Shown here: piece by piece, positions 23,412 through 31,480 of the stretch
Numbering within the stretch: the first letter of the stretch is position 1
Layout of the letters: the number at the start of each line of letters is the position of its first letter
From: Dysgonamonadaceae bacterium
GTDB lineage: Bacteria > Bacteroidota > Bacteroidia > Bacteroidales > Azobacteroidaceae
Direction: 5' to 3'
NCBI GenBank assembly: GCA_031253625.1
Contig: JAIRVZ010000101.1
Location: 1 to 34,156 of the forward strand
DNA: 34,156 nt
Translations under genes and position numbers: made by a program
The notes under the pieces: model-generated
Databases searched by the model: none
The model's input: only the letters and a program-made list of their open reading frames with translations
Told to the model about the DNA's origin: nothing

Positions 23412-24773
23412 CTATATTATTGTACTTTCTTTCGGCTTTAAGCTCGTTAGCGACTCAATTTTAACCGGTTTTCCGGTATCAATGCTATTTCTGGCAGCAA
23501 TTCCAATCAATATCGACATGGCGCCTTCGCGGACTCCGGCCTCTTGTCTTAATGTGTCTGTTCCACCTTTGAATACGCGTTCGATAAGTAAAGGATCGCC
23601 TCCACCGTGTTCTCCGGGTTTGGGAGAAACACGAATTAAGCGTGTTTTTCCAAAACTTGTAGTCAATTGCAAAACATCGTCATTTTCCAATTCTTCCCAC
23701 GGTTGACGTTCTTTGATCCAAGCCTCCAGCCGTCCTTTTGTGCCGTTAAAAGCAATGCGATAACCTTCGTATGGAGAATAAGTGGTTAATGAATAACTCA
23801 CTTGTACGTCATTCATATATTTAATTTGGACTGCCATTTTGTCAAATATATCGATATCTTCACGGTATACGCATCCGTCGCGGAAATAACCGTCGTGATG
23901 TTCATTTTCAACATATAAGTCCATTAAACGTTTGTCTTTCGTTACATCGAAATAAAACTGACAATCTGACTTATGACTGCATGAGCGACAGTTTTTCCCT
24001 CTAAAAGGACCGTTTTTACCATACACTTCCAATGCTCCGTAAGCAAAAACTTCTTTGGGTTCGGAAGCTATCCACCAATTTAGCAAATCGAAGTGATGGG
24101 TTGCTTTATGAACGAGTAACGATCCGCTGTTTTTTCGATAGCCATGCCAACGGCGGAAATAATCAGCGCCATGATAAACGTCTAAGTACCAATTAAAATC
24201 AACTGAAGTAATATCTCCGATTTCACCGGAACGAAGTAATTCATATATTTTAGCACGATGAGGAGAATAGCGATAATTAAATGTAACAGTTACCTTTCTG
24301 CCTGTACGATTCTGTGCATCTATGATGGCCTGACATTTATTTTCGTCGGTAGTCATCGGTTTTTCGGTAATTACATCGACTCCGGCCTCCAATGTTTTGA
24401 TAATAAAATGGTCGTGAGTTCCATCAGGAGTTGTAATCATTATCACATCAGGACGTGTTTGTTTAATCATTTCGTCGAAATCCGAAAAAACAGGACAGTC
24501 GGTTTGAGTTTCTCTGAGAGCAAATTTCAAGCGTCCGGGATTGGTGTCGCAAAAGCCTACAAATTCAACAACGTCCTTATATCCACCCTTGACTACCTCT
24601 TTACCCCACGTTCCGGTGCCTCTGTGTCCGCATCCTACCATGGCATAACGGATTTTCTTCTTTTGGTCTTTTGCCATATTTCCCAATACGGATGCCGTAC
24701 TACCCAATGCAGAATATGCTATCATGCTGCCGGCTGCTATTCCGTTGGCTCTTAGAAAAGATCTTCTGTTCAT
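23412..24773 (-). CDS. Tat-exported Gfo/Idh/MocA-family oxidoreductase
   Basis: A 453-aa NAD(P)-dependent sugar-type oxidoreductase. The N-terminus MNRRSFLRANGIAAGSMIAYS is a Tat-like signal, which implies export in folded form with cofactor. The Rossmann segment is KIRYAMVGCGHRGTGTW (40-56). EKPMTTDENKC (137-147) holds the conserved EKP. KATHHFDLLNWW (223-234) is the catalytic His region. An insert carries Cys262, Cys265 and Cys271 (CRSCSHKSDC), with Cys301 further on, a possible metal site. The likely role is carbohydrate breakdown in the periplasm; the substrate is unknown. Confidence 0.88.
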   Translation of the reverse strand: MNRRSFLRANGIAAGSMIAYSALGSTASVLGNMAKDQKKKIRYAMVGCGHRGTGTWGKEVVKGGYKDVVEFVGFCDTNPGRLKFALRETQTDCPVFSDFDEMIKQTRPDVIMITTPDGTHDHFIIKTLEAGVDVITEKPMTTDENKCQAIIDAQNRTGRKVTVTFNYRYSPHRAKIYELLRSGEIGDITSVDFNWYLDVYHGADYFRRWHGYRKNSGSLLVHKATHHFDLLNWWIASEPKEVFAYGALEVYGKNGPFRGKNCRSCSHKSDCQFYFDVTKDKRLMDLYVENEHHDGYFRDGCVYREDIDIFDKMAVQIKYMNDVQVSYSLTTYSPYEGYRIAFNGTKGRLEAWIKERQPWEELENDDVLQLTTSFGKTRLIRVSPKPGEHGGGDPLLIERVFKGGTDTLRQEAGVREGAMSILIGIAARNSIDTGKPVKIESLTSLKPKESTII

Positions 24774-24804
24774 GATATTAAATTTAATTTAGAAATAAGA
24801 ATTG

Positions 24805-24834
24805 CAAATGTAGTTAAATTCCGGTGTTTCTAAA
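24805..24834 (-). promoter_or_regulatory. promoter of the Gfo/Idh gene
   Basis: TACATTTG (complement of 24805-24812) matches TAnnTTTG. TTTA (complement of 24831-24834), one base off TTTG, precedes it by 18 bases. The start codon lies 31 bases downstream. Confidence 0.55.
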
Positions 24835-24888
24835 ATGAATATCTTGAAAATATTTTTGAAAATCAGTGTATAAATAAAAAAAACTGCT

Positions 24889-24896
24889 TATATTTG
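24889..24896 (+). promoter_or_regulatory. probable -7 element of rho
   Basis: TATATTTG matches TAnnTTTG about 70 bases before the rho ATG. No TTTG is found at the expected -33 distance. Confidence 0.5.
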
Positions 24897-24965
24897 CGGC
24901 CTCAATACTTCATATCAGTACAACTCGGTACATAAAAAAATTAGAATTTACATAATTATTAGTTT

Positions 24966-26930
24966 ATGCAGAAATACAATATTTTGCAATTAAAAGAAAT
25001 GGAACAGGCCGATTTAGTGTCTATGGCTAAAGAATTAGGTCTCAAAAAGGTTGAAAAACTCGAAAAAGATGATCTTGTATATCAAATATTAGATCAACAA
25101 GCTATCGTTGGTGCAGCAAAACATGCAGCCGCAGAAAAAGAAATTGAGGCAAAAAGGGAGCATCAATCCGGAAATACAAAGCCTCAAGGTAAAAAAAATA
25201 AGGCAAAAAAAGCACCTCCTCAAAACAGGGCGAAAGAAGAACTTGAACTTGTAAAATCTGTACCCGCAGATCAACAATCAGAGAATAAAGAAAATATGCC
25301 TCAACAACCGGTTCAAAAAGAAATTCAAGAGAAGAATGCTCCTATTAATATGGAAGAAGTGGTAGTGGAGAAAATAGAAGAAACATCTTCTCCTGTAAAC
25401 AAGAAAAAAAATAACCAACAACTTGAGAAGAAAAAAAGAGCCAGAATTCAGCAACCGTCAGAACCCAAGGTTGTTGCTGTTCCGGAAAATATAGAGCAAC
25501 CTCAACAAGTATTTGTAGAAACTGTCAATTCAGCAGATGAGCAGAAACAGGAAGAACCCTCAAAACCACAAAAAATGGTTTTCAGGCATAGTCCTTCGGT
25601 GAATAGCGTTATGGATCAGGTGTTGTTTTCTAAAAAAGAACCGCAACATAAGCCGCAACAAAATGCACCGGCTGCCCCACAACAAAACCCGAATAACACA
25701 ACAAATAATAATAGCGACAACAACAATAACAACAACAACAATAACAACAACAATAATGCGAATCGCTCTAATGGAAAAGTCAAAGAAAAACCATTTGAGT
25801 TCGATGGAATTTTGTCGGGAGAAGGTGTGCTGGAAATCATTCAAGAAGGATATGGTTTTCTTCGTTCTTCAGATTACAATTACCTGTCGTCGGCCGATGA
25901 CATCTATGTTTCGCAATCGCAGATAAAGTTATTTGGCTTAAAAACCGGAGACGTTGTTGAAGGTCCTATTCGTCCTCCCAAAGAAGGAGAAAAATTCTTC
26001 CCGTTGGTTAAAGTCGACAAAATCAATGCATTGAAACCGGAAGAAGTGAGAGATCGCGTTCCGTTCGATCACTTGACACCGCTTTTCCCTGACGAAAAAT
26101 TCCGTTTGACAGCCAGTATGAGTCATAAAGTGAACGACCCGATTTCTGTAAGAGTAGTCGACTTGTTTTCTCCTATTGGAAAAGGACAACGCGGATTAAT
26201 TGTCGCCCAACCCAAAACAGGGAAAACAATGTTGTTGAAAGACATTGCCAACGCAATTGCTTGGAATCATCCGGAAGTATATATGATTGTGTTGTTGATC
26301 GATGAACGTCCTGAAGAAGTTACCGATATGCAACGCAGTGTGGATGCAGAGGTAATTGCATCGACTTTCGATGAGCCGGCAGAACGACATGTCAAAATTG
26401 CCGAAATTGTTTTGAGTAAAGCCAAAAGAATGGTCGAATGTGGTCATGACGTGGTTATTTTATTGGATTCTATTACCCGTTTAGCTCGCGCGTACAATAC
26501 TGTTCAACCCGCATCGGGAAAAGTACTTTCCGGAGGTGTGGATGCCAATGCCTTGCAAAAACCCAAAAGATTTTTCGGAGCAGCCCGTAATATCGAAAAC
26601 GGAGGTTCGTTGACAATCATTGCCACCGCACTTACCGAAACTGGTTCTAAAATGGACGATGTAATCTTTGAAGAGTTCAAAGGAACCGGTAACATGGAGT
26701 TGCAATTAGACCGTCGCTTATCTAATAAAAGAATATATCCTGCTGTCGATATTATTGCATCGAGTACCCGTCGTGACGACTTGTTACAAACAAAAGAAAC
26801 AGTCAATCGTTTGTGGATTCTTCGCAAATATCTGTCGGATATGAATAGCTTGGAAGCGATGGAATTTGTGAAAGACCGTTTGGAAAAAACTTACGATAAC
26901 GAAGAGTTTTTAGCCTCTATGAATGGTTAA
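24966..26930 (+). CDS. rho: transcription termination factor Rho with long disordered insert
   Basis: Hexameric RNA helicase that ends transcription. At 654 aa it is far longer than the 419-aa E. coli protein. The N-terminal Rho helix bundle (1-50) is followed by about 220 low-complexity residues rich in Lys, Glu, Gln and Asn, including 13 consecutive Asn at 252-264. Then come the RNA-binding fold ([15 protein letters not shown], about 287-301), the P-loop AQPKTGKT (about 414-421), Walker [17 protein letters not shown] and the arginine-finger region. Long disordered inserts are normal for Rho in Bacteroidetes; in B. thetaiotaomicron the insert is reported to drive phase separation. The gene stands alone. 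Confidence 0.97.
   Translation: MQKYNILQLKEMEQADLVSMAKELGLKKVEKLEKDDLVYQILDQQAIVGAAKHAAAEKEIEAKREHQSGNTKPQGKKNKAKKAPPQNRAKEELELVKSVPADQQSENKENMPQQPVQKEIQEKNAPINMEEVVVEKIEETSSPVNKKKNNQQLEKKKRARIQQPSEPKVVAVPENIEQPQQVFVETVNSADEQKQEEPSKPQKMVFRHSPSVNSVMDQVLFSKKEPQHKPQQNAPAAPQQNPNNTTNNNSDNNNNNNNNNNNNNANRSNGKVKEKPFEFDGILSGEGVLEIIQEGYGFLRSSDYNYLSSADDIYVSQSQIKLFGLKTGDVVEGPIRPPKEGEKFFPLVKVDKINALKPEEVRDRVPFDHLTPLFPDEKFRLTASMSHKVNDPISVRVVDLFSPIGKGQRGLIVAQPKTGKTMLLKDIANAIAWNHPEVYMIVLLIDERPEEVTDMQRSVDAEVIASTFDEPAERHVKIAEIVLSKAKRMVECGHDVVILLDSITRLARAYNTVQPASGKVLSGGVDANALQKPKRFFGAARNIENGGSLTIIATALTETGSKMDDVIFEEFKGTGNMELQLDRRLSNKRIYPAVDIIASSTRRDDLLQTKETVNRLWILRKYLSDMNSLEAMEFVKDRLEKTYDNEEFLASMNG
25719..25757 (+). 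repeat. AAC/AAT trinucleotide run inside rho
   Basis: Thirteen codons, all AAC or AAT in irregular order, encode a pure Asn tract. Because the unit is a codon, gain or loss of units keeps the reading frame. The mixed third base lowers slippage compared with a pure AAC run. Confidence 0.85.
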
Positions 26931-27047
26931 AAAATGTAGACAAAGCATAAAATTATCATATTTTTTGAACAAAAAAATAAATATATTGTTATAATGGTAT
27001 GAGATTTGATACCTCAATTTACAGTAATAATTTTTAATTTTTTTAAT

Positions 27048-27641
27048 ATGAAAAAGAGTATTTTATTTTTGTTATTAGCAGTGGGAACTGTAGTGATGCT
27101 GTCATCTTGTTCATCATCTGCCTTCACTTTAATACGCAGTAATGTTGTTGAAGGACAGGATGTGAAGAGATATGAAACATTTAGTATAATGGATTTTAAT
27201 GCAGCTCAGTTGCCTCCCGGTATCACTATTTTTGATGTTCAAAATGTTCAACGTGCGATAGCCAATCAACTTTCTATCAGAGGATTTAATGAAGATAGAT
27301 CCGGAAACGGAGAATTGGTAGTTGTTGTAACAATGTACACTAAACTTCAAATTACAACTATGGATGCTATACCCAGTTGGGCACCAGTAAGACCGATGAT
27401 GAATCCACGGATGGCTATGTATCGCAGTTATTTTCAAAATGCTCAACTTATCGACAATATCAGCAATGATCAAGTGTTGGGTGTTGAATTGGTGGATATT
27501 CAAACAAATCAAGTAGTTTGGTATGCTGCGGTTAGTTCGGTAGTTGATGGTAGTCAACAACGAATTAAAGATCCGGTACAATTAAACAAAGCGGTTGAAA
27601 CATTATTCAGCCGATTCCCTATACCGGTTAAAGGTAAATAA
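27048..27641 (+). CDS. DUF4136-family lipoprotein
   Basis: A 197-aa lipoprotein. The signal ends in the lipobox LSSC (Cys21), so it should be lipid-anchored in the envelope. The body has the DUF4136 pattern: an early YETFSIMDFN strand, a segment like VQRAIANQLSIRGFNED, the NGELVVVVTMYTKLQI strand, and the late GVELVDIQTNQVVWYAAVSS. No enzymatic role is known for the family. A TTG 14 codons upstream extends the frame but would bury the signal peptide, so ATG 27048 is chosen. A clean terminator follows. Confidence 0.85.
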   Translation: MKKSILFLLLAVGTVVMLSSCSSSAFTLIRSNVVEGQDVKRYETFSIMDFNAAQLPPGITIFDVQNVQRAIANQLSIRGFNEDRSGNGELVVVVTMYTKLQITTMDAIPSWAPVRPMMNPRMAMYRSYFQNAQLIDNISNDQVLGVELVDIQTNQVVWYAAVSSVVDGSQQRIKDPVQLNKAVETLFSRFPIPVKGK

Positions 27642-27666
27642 TTTGACAGGAAAAATAAAGAAAGAT

Positions 27667-27699
27667 AGCCACGAAACAACGTTTCGTGGCTAAATTTTT
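27667..27699 (+). terminator. rho-independent terminator of the DUF4136 gene
   Basis: AGCCACGAAA (27667-27676) and TTTCGTGGCT (27682-27691) form a perfect 10-bp stem with a 5-base loop, followed by AAATTTTT. It ends about 10 bases before the next promoter element. Confidence 0.88.
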
Positions 27700-27700
27700 A

Positions 27701-27708
27701 TATATTTG
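27701..27708 (+). promoter_or_regulatory. probable -7 element of the beta-barrel gene
   Basis: TATATTTG matches TAnnTTTG, directly after the terminator and 28 bases before ATG 27737. The -33 position falls in the terminator stem and has no good TTTG. Confidence 0.5.
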
Positions 27709-27736
27709 TGTCGTAATTTTAAATAATAATAATGAA

Positions 27737-28288
27737 ATGAAAAAGAAATTATTGCTGTTTGCTAATTTGCTTGTTTTTACTGCTGCTACTTATGCTCAAC
27801 AAGGAGATTTGTATGTTGGAGCCCAAGGAGGATACATAACTAATTATAAAGATTTTTTATTTGGGGCGAAAGTCGGTTACCGTTTGACGAATCCGTTGGA
27901 AGTGAACTTTTCATTTTTAATGAATCCGGAAATAAAATTGGAAGATGATATTAATCCTAAAAATAACAGCAAGATAAAAATGTATGTGTATGATGTGAAT
28001 CTGTGTTATTACATCATTCAAAACAATATGTGGGACATGGGGCCGGCTTTTGGTTTAGAATATGGAATCGCAGATAATCATTTTTATAATATTGCTGTTC
28101 CCCTTACTGAAAATGCTAATTACCGTGCTTTCAATGTCGGATGGCAAATTAAATGCAACATTACGGATAATCTAAAACTCAGCGGCAGTTGGAAATATTC
28201 AACCGGTAAAGATGCGGATAGTGAAAGTAAGAATCTTCATACATTTTGTCTGGGTATAGGGTATACTTTCAGCGTTATCAATAAATAA
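27737..28288 (+). CDS. small outer-membrane beta-barrel protein
   Basis: A 183-aa protein with signal peptide MKKKLLLFANLLVFTAATYA, cleaved before QQGD. The mature part alternates short amphipathic strands (LYVGAQGGY, FLFGAKVGYRLTNPLEVNFSF, LCYYI, FGLEYGI, AFNVGWQIKCN, LKLSGSWKY) and ends in an aromatic-bearing strand, FCLGIGYTFSVINK. This is the pattern of an 8-stranded OmpA/OmpX-like porin-family barrel. A GTG 17 codons upstream lies inside the promoter region and is rejected as start. Function is unknown; it has its own transcription signals but ends only 2 bases before the PLP enzyme gene. Confidence 0.8.
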   Translation: MKKKLLLFANLLVFTAATYAQQGDLYVGAQGGYITNYKDFLFGAKVGYRLTNPLEVNFSFLMNPEIKLEDDINPKNNSKIKMYVYDVNLCYYIIQNNMWDMGPAFGLEYGIADNHFYNIAVPLTENANYRAFNVGWQIKCNITDNLKLSGSWKYSTGKDADSESKNLHTFCLGIGYTFSVINK

Positions 28289-28290
28289 TC

Positions 28291-29529
28291 ATGAATAATC
28301 AGTCTTTTTCGACCAAAATTATCAGTACAGCGTTTCAAAAACCGGATGTGCACGGTGCAATTACGTTCCCAATCTATCGCAACGCAGCCTTTGAATTTGC
28401 CGACTCAGAATCAATTGCAGCAGCATTTCAAAGTCGAATAGATGCGCATACTTATTCGCGTATTTCAAATCCGACGGTTACAAATTTTGAGCGGAAAATA
28501 AAAGCTGCCTCAGGTGCAGAAAGCGTGTTGGCACTCGCTACAGGTATGGCAGCTATCACAAATGCTTTTTTTACGATCGCTTATGCCGGTAGTAATATTG
28601 TTTCGTCGCCACACTTGTTTGGTAACACTTTTTCGTTTTTCAAAGCGACTTTATCTGCTTTTGGCGTGGAAATTCGCTTTGTAGATACCAATGATTTACA
28701 GCAGATTGCCGATGCTATCGACGAAAATACCTGTGCTTTTTTTGCCGAACTGATTACCAATCCGCATTTGGAGATTGCCAATTTGCTTGAAATATCAAAA
28801 ATATTGAAAGCGAAGAATGTACCCATGATTATCGATACAACGATTATTCCTTGGTGTGCTTTCGATGCGAAAAAAGCGGGCATTGACATTGAAGTCGTAT
28901 CTACCACAAAATACATTTCAGGAGGCGCAACAAGCACCGGAGGCGTGATTGTGGATTATGGCACTTACGATTGGACAGCAAACAAAAAATTCAGCACGCT
29001 GACGAAACCGAAAGATATTTCGCTTTTTACATTCAAGCTTCGTTCTGAAATTACGCGCAATTTGGGTGCCTGTATGTCTCCCGATACTGCTTATATGCAA
29101 TCGCTGGGCTTGGAATCTTTACAAGTACGCTACGAGCAAATGTCGCGTTCGGCCTACGAATTGTCGCAATATTTTTCCACACATCCGAAAGTTGTCAATG
29201 TGAATTATTCGAAACTCGAGACGTCGCCCTACAAAGCTATTTCCGACACTTTATTCAGCGGAAATCCGGGGGCCATGTTTACCATGAGTTTGGCATCGAA
29301 AGCGGATTGCTACAAATTTATGGATGCGCTGAAAATTGTTCGCAGAGCTACTAATTTGTTCGATAATAAAACGCTGGCAATTCATCCCGAATCGACCATT
29401 TATTGCTCTTTCTCGCCCGAAATGAAAAAAGTGATGGGTGTAGAAGACACACTCATACGTTTTTCTGTCGGTTTGGAAAATGTTGAAGATTTGAAACAAG
29501 ACATTGAGAATGCACTCAAATTTGTCTGA
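28291..29529 (+). CDS. Cys/Met-metabolism PLP-dependent enzyme
   Basis: A 412-aa member of the trans-sulfuration family (cystathionine gamma-synthase / methionine gamma-lyase / O-acetylhomoserine sulfhydrylase group). Seen are YSRISNPTVTNFE (Y55, R57 of the cofactor phosphate site), ALATGMAAI, IIDTT with D182, and the Schiff-base lysine K207 in STTKYISGGATSTGG. Which member it is cannot be fixed by eye; the neighbours (C-S lyase, serine acetyltransferase) point to cysteine/methionine synthesis. It is followed after 10 bases by the MalY-type gene. Confidence 0.88.
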   Translation: MNNQSFSTKIISTAFQKPDVHGAITFPIYRNAAFEFADSESIAAAFQSRIDAHTYSRISNPTVTNFERKIKAASGAESVLALATGMAAITNAFFTIAYAGSNIVSSPHLFGNTFSFFKATLSAFGVEIRFVDTNDLQQIADAIDENTCAFFAELITNPHLEIANLLEISKILKAKNVPMIIDTTIIPWCAFDAKKAGIDIEVVSTTKYISGGATSTGGVIVDYGTYDWTANKKFSTLTKPKDISLFTFKLRSEITRNLGACMSPDTAYMQSLGLESLQVRYEQMSRSAYELSQYFSTHPKVVNVNYSKLETSPYKAISDTLFSGNPGAMFTMSLASKADCYKFMDALKIVRRATNLFDNKTLAIHPESTIYCSFSPEMKKVMGVEDTLIRFSVGLENVEDLKQDIENALKFV

Positions 29530-29539
29530 ATACTGTTGT

Positions 29540-30697
29540 ATGAATTACGATTTTGATACCATTATTAACCGTTACGGTACAAATTCCATAAAATACGATT
29601 TTGCCCATGAAAAAGGAAAGCCGGAAGGGCTTTTGCCGATGTGGGTTGCCGATATGGATTTTCTTGCGCCGCCGGAAGTCTTGGCAGATATTCAAAAAGC
29701 CGTATCGCACGGAATTTTTGGTTATTCCGAACCGAAAGATGATTATTATAATGCTGTTATAGAATGGTTTGGCTCGCATTTTGGCTATTACACGGAAAAG
29801 AACGAAATAATAACAGTACCCGGCTTAGTGTTCGGTTTGGCGCAGGCAGTTCATGCCTTTACCGCTCCAAACGATGCAGTAATAATACAAACACCCGTAT
29901 ATCCTCCATTTTATGATGTTGTTCTCAGCAACGGTAGAAAACTCGTAACCAATCCATTGATATATGATAATGGAAAATATTTGATTGATTTCGAAGATTT
30001 TGAACGAAAAATCAAAGACAACGACGTAAAACTGTTTATCCTGTGCAGTCCGCACAATCCGGTTGGCAGGGTATGGACGCGCGAAGAACTTGAGCGGATG
30101 AGCAATATTTGTGTAAAATATGGTGTAATCGTTGTTTCCGATGAAATTCATTGTGATTTTGTTTGGCAAGGACACGAACACATTTGCTTTGGATTGCTGA
30201 ACGAAAACGCTGTTGTCGCCACTGCTCCGAGCAAAACTTTTAACTTGGCAGGTTTGCAGGCATCAAATATCTTTGTCAAAAACGAAGATATACGCAATAA
30301 ACTGAAAGCTGAAATTAATCGTAGTGGGTACAGTCAGTTGAATGTACTGGGCATCGTTGCTTGCCAAAGTGCTTATACAAAGGGTGGTGCGTGGTTGGGA
30401 GCTTTGAAAGCGTATTTAACGGAAAATATCCGGCTTATACAGGATTTTTTGACGGCTCGGCTTCCGAAAATAAAACCGGTAGATCCGCAAAGTACTTATC
30501 TTCTTTGGTTGGATTTTTCGGAATACGGTCTTACGCAGGCGGAACTCGACCGTAAAATAACCGAAGGCGCAAAATTATGGTTGAATAACGGAACAATGTT
30601 CGGTGCCGGCGGAGAAGGTTTTCAGCGCATCAACATCGCCTGCCCGAGAATAACATTGATTAATGCACTTGAAAAATTAGAATATGAATTTTCCTGA
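29540..30697 (+). CDS. MalY/PatB-type C-S beta-lyase (aminotransferase fold)
   Basis: A 385-aa class-I aminotransferase-fold enzyme that cleaves cystathionine or cysteine conjugates to thiol, pyruvate and ammonia. Typical MalY/PatB segments are present: LLPMWVADMDFLAPPEV (31-47), CSPHNPVGRVWTREEL (169-184), SDEIHCDF with the PLP-ring Asp D201, and K232 in APSKTFNLAGLQ. The upstream TTG at 29504 would overlap the previous gene, so ATG 29540 is preferred. Its end overlaps cysE by 14 bases. With the other two genes it fits a methionine or cysteine pathway operon. Confidence 0.88.
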   Translation: MNYDFDTIINRYGTNSIKYDFAHEKGKPEGLLPMWVADMDFLAPPEVLADIQKAVSHGIFGYSEPKDDYYNAVIEWFGSHFGYYTEKNEIITVPGLVFGLAQAVHAFTAPNDAVIIQTPVYPPFYDVVLSNGRKLVTNPLIYDNGKYLIDFEDFERKIKDNDVKLFILCSPHNPVGRVWTREELERMSNICVKYGVIVVSDEIHCDFVWQGHEHICFGLLNENAVVATAPSKTFNLAGLQASNIFVKNEDIRNKLKAEINRSGYSQLNVLGIVACQSAYTKGGAWLGALKAYLTENIRLIQDFLTARLPKIKPVDPQSTYLLWLDFSEYGLTQAELDRKITEGAKLWLNNGTMFGAGGEGFQRINIACPRITLINALEKLEYEFS

Positions 30698-31478
30698 AAA
30701 ATTATTTAGCCGTATGCAGGCTCTTGATATGTGTTTGCCTTCGTTAAAACAAACTCACGAGTTTATAGACGACATGATACGGTTTCTGTTTCCATTGTGT
30801 GAAAATAAAAATATGGAGATTTCGCAATTGCGCGATGAATGGGAACGATTGCAACGGCAGTTTGTTGATTTGCTTTCGTCACTTGAGCATCTACTCGAAA
30901 AATCACCGGAAGAATTATCTCAATATTTTTTTGCAGCGATTCCTTACATTCATGAGCAATTGCTGGAAGAGGCCGTCCATTTTGCACAATGCGACCCAGC
31001 TGCGGAAAGTGCGGAAGAAGTAATTTTATGCTATCCCGGATATTATGCTATTTCGATTTACCGGTTAGCCAATGAACTGTATCGTATGAATATTCCCATA
31101 CTGCCTCGCGCCATATCCGAATATGCTCACAGCAAGACAGGTATTGATATTAATCCGGGTGCTACCATTGGCAAGCATTTCTACATTGACCACGGAACAG
31201 GTATTGTGATTGGCGAAACAACCGAAATCGGCAATAACGTGAAAATATATCAGGGCGTTACTTTAGGTGCACTGTATGTGGAAAAAGACCTGCAAAACAC
31301 CAAACGACACCCTACTATCGAAGATAACGTGATTGTTTACGCAGGAAGTACCATTCTGGGTGGCGATACGGTAATCGGACATGATACCATTATTGGTGGT
31401 AACGTGTGGCTCACCGAAAGCGTTGCGCCCAATTCAGTGGTATATCACAAACCGGAAGTGGTTATCAAGAACAAATAA
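30684..31478 (+). CDS. cysE: serine O-acetyltransferase
   Basis: Acetylates L-serine with acetyl-CoA to O-acetylserine, the entry to cysteine synthesis. The 264-aa product has a helical N-terminal half and a C-terminal left-handed beta-helix of hexapeptide repeats. The latter includes SKTGIDINPGATIGKHFYID, HGTGIVIGETTEIGNNVKI and YQGVTLGALY. The catalytic His-Asp pair lies in the FYIDHGTG segment. The start overlaps the MalY-type gene by 14 bases, and it ends 2 bases before the convergent GH20 stop. Confidence 0.92.
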   Translation: MNFPEKLFSRMQALDMCLPSLKQTHEFIDDMIRFLFPLCENKNMEISQLRDEWERLQRQFVDLLSSLEHLLEKSPEELSQYFFAAIPYIHEQLLEEAVHFAQCDPAAESAEEVILCYPGYYAISIYRLANELYRMNIPILPRAISEYAHSKTGIDINPGATIGKHFYIDHGTGIVIGETTEIGNNVKIYQGVTLGALYVEKDLQNTKRHPTIEDNVIVYAGSTILGGDTVIGHDTIIGGNVWLTESVAPNSVVYHKPEVVIKNK

Positions 31479-31480
31479 TT

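Noticed and set aside
25560..25844. Val/Leu-rich minus-strand frames opposite rho
   Set aside because: They are the antisense of the AAC/AAT Asn tract, so the apparent hydrophobic runs are artefacts.
26931..27047. TATAAT-like hexamer before the DUF4136 gene
   Set aside because: Bacteroidetes housekeeping promoters use TAnnTTTG; an isolated TATAAT in AT-rich DNA is not good evidence.
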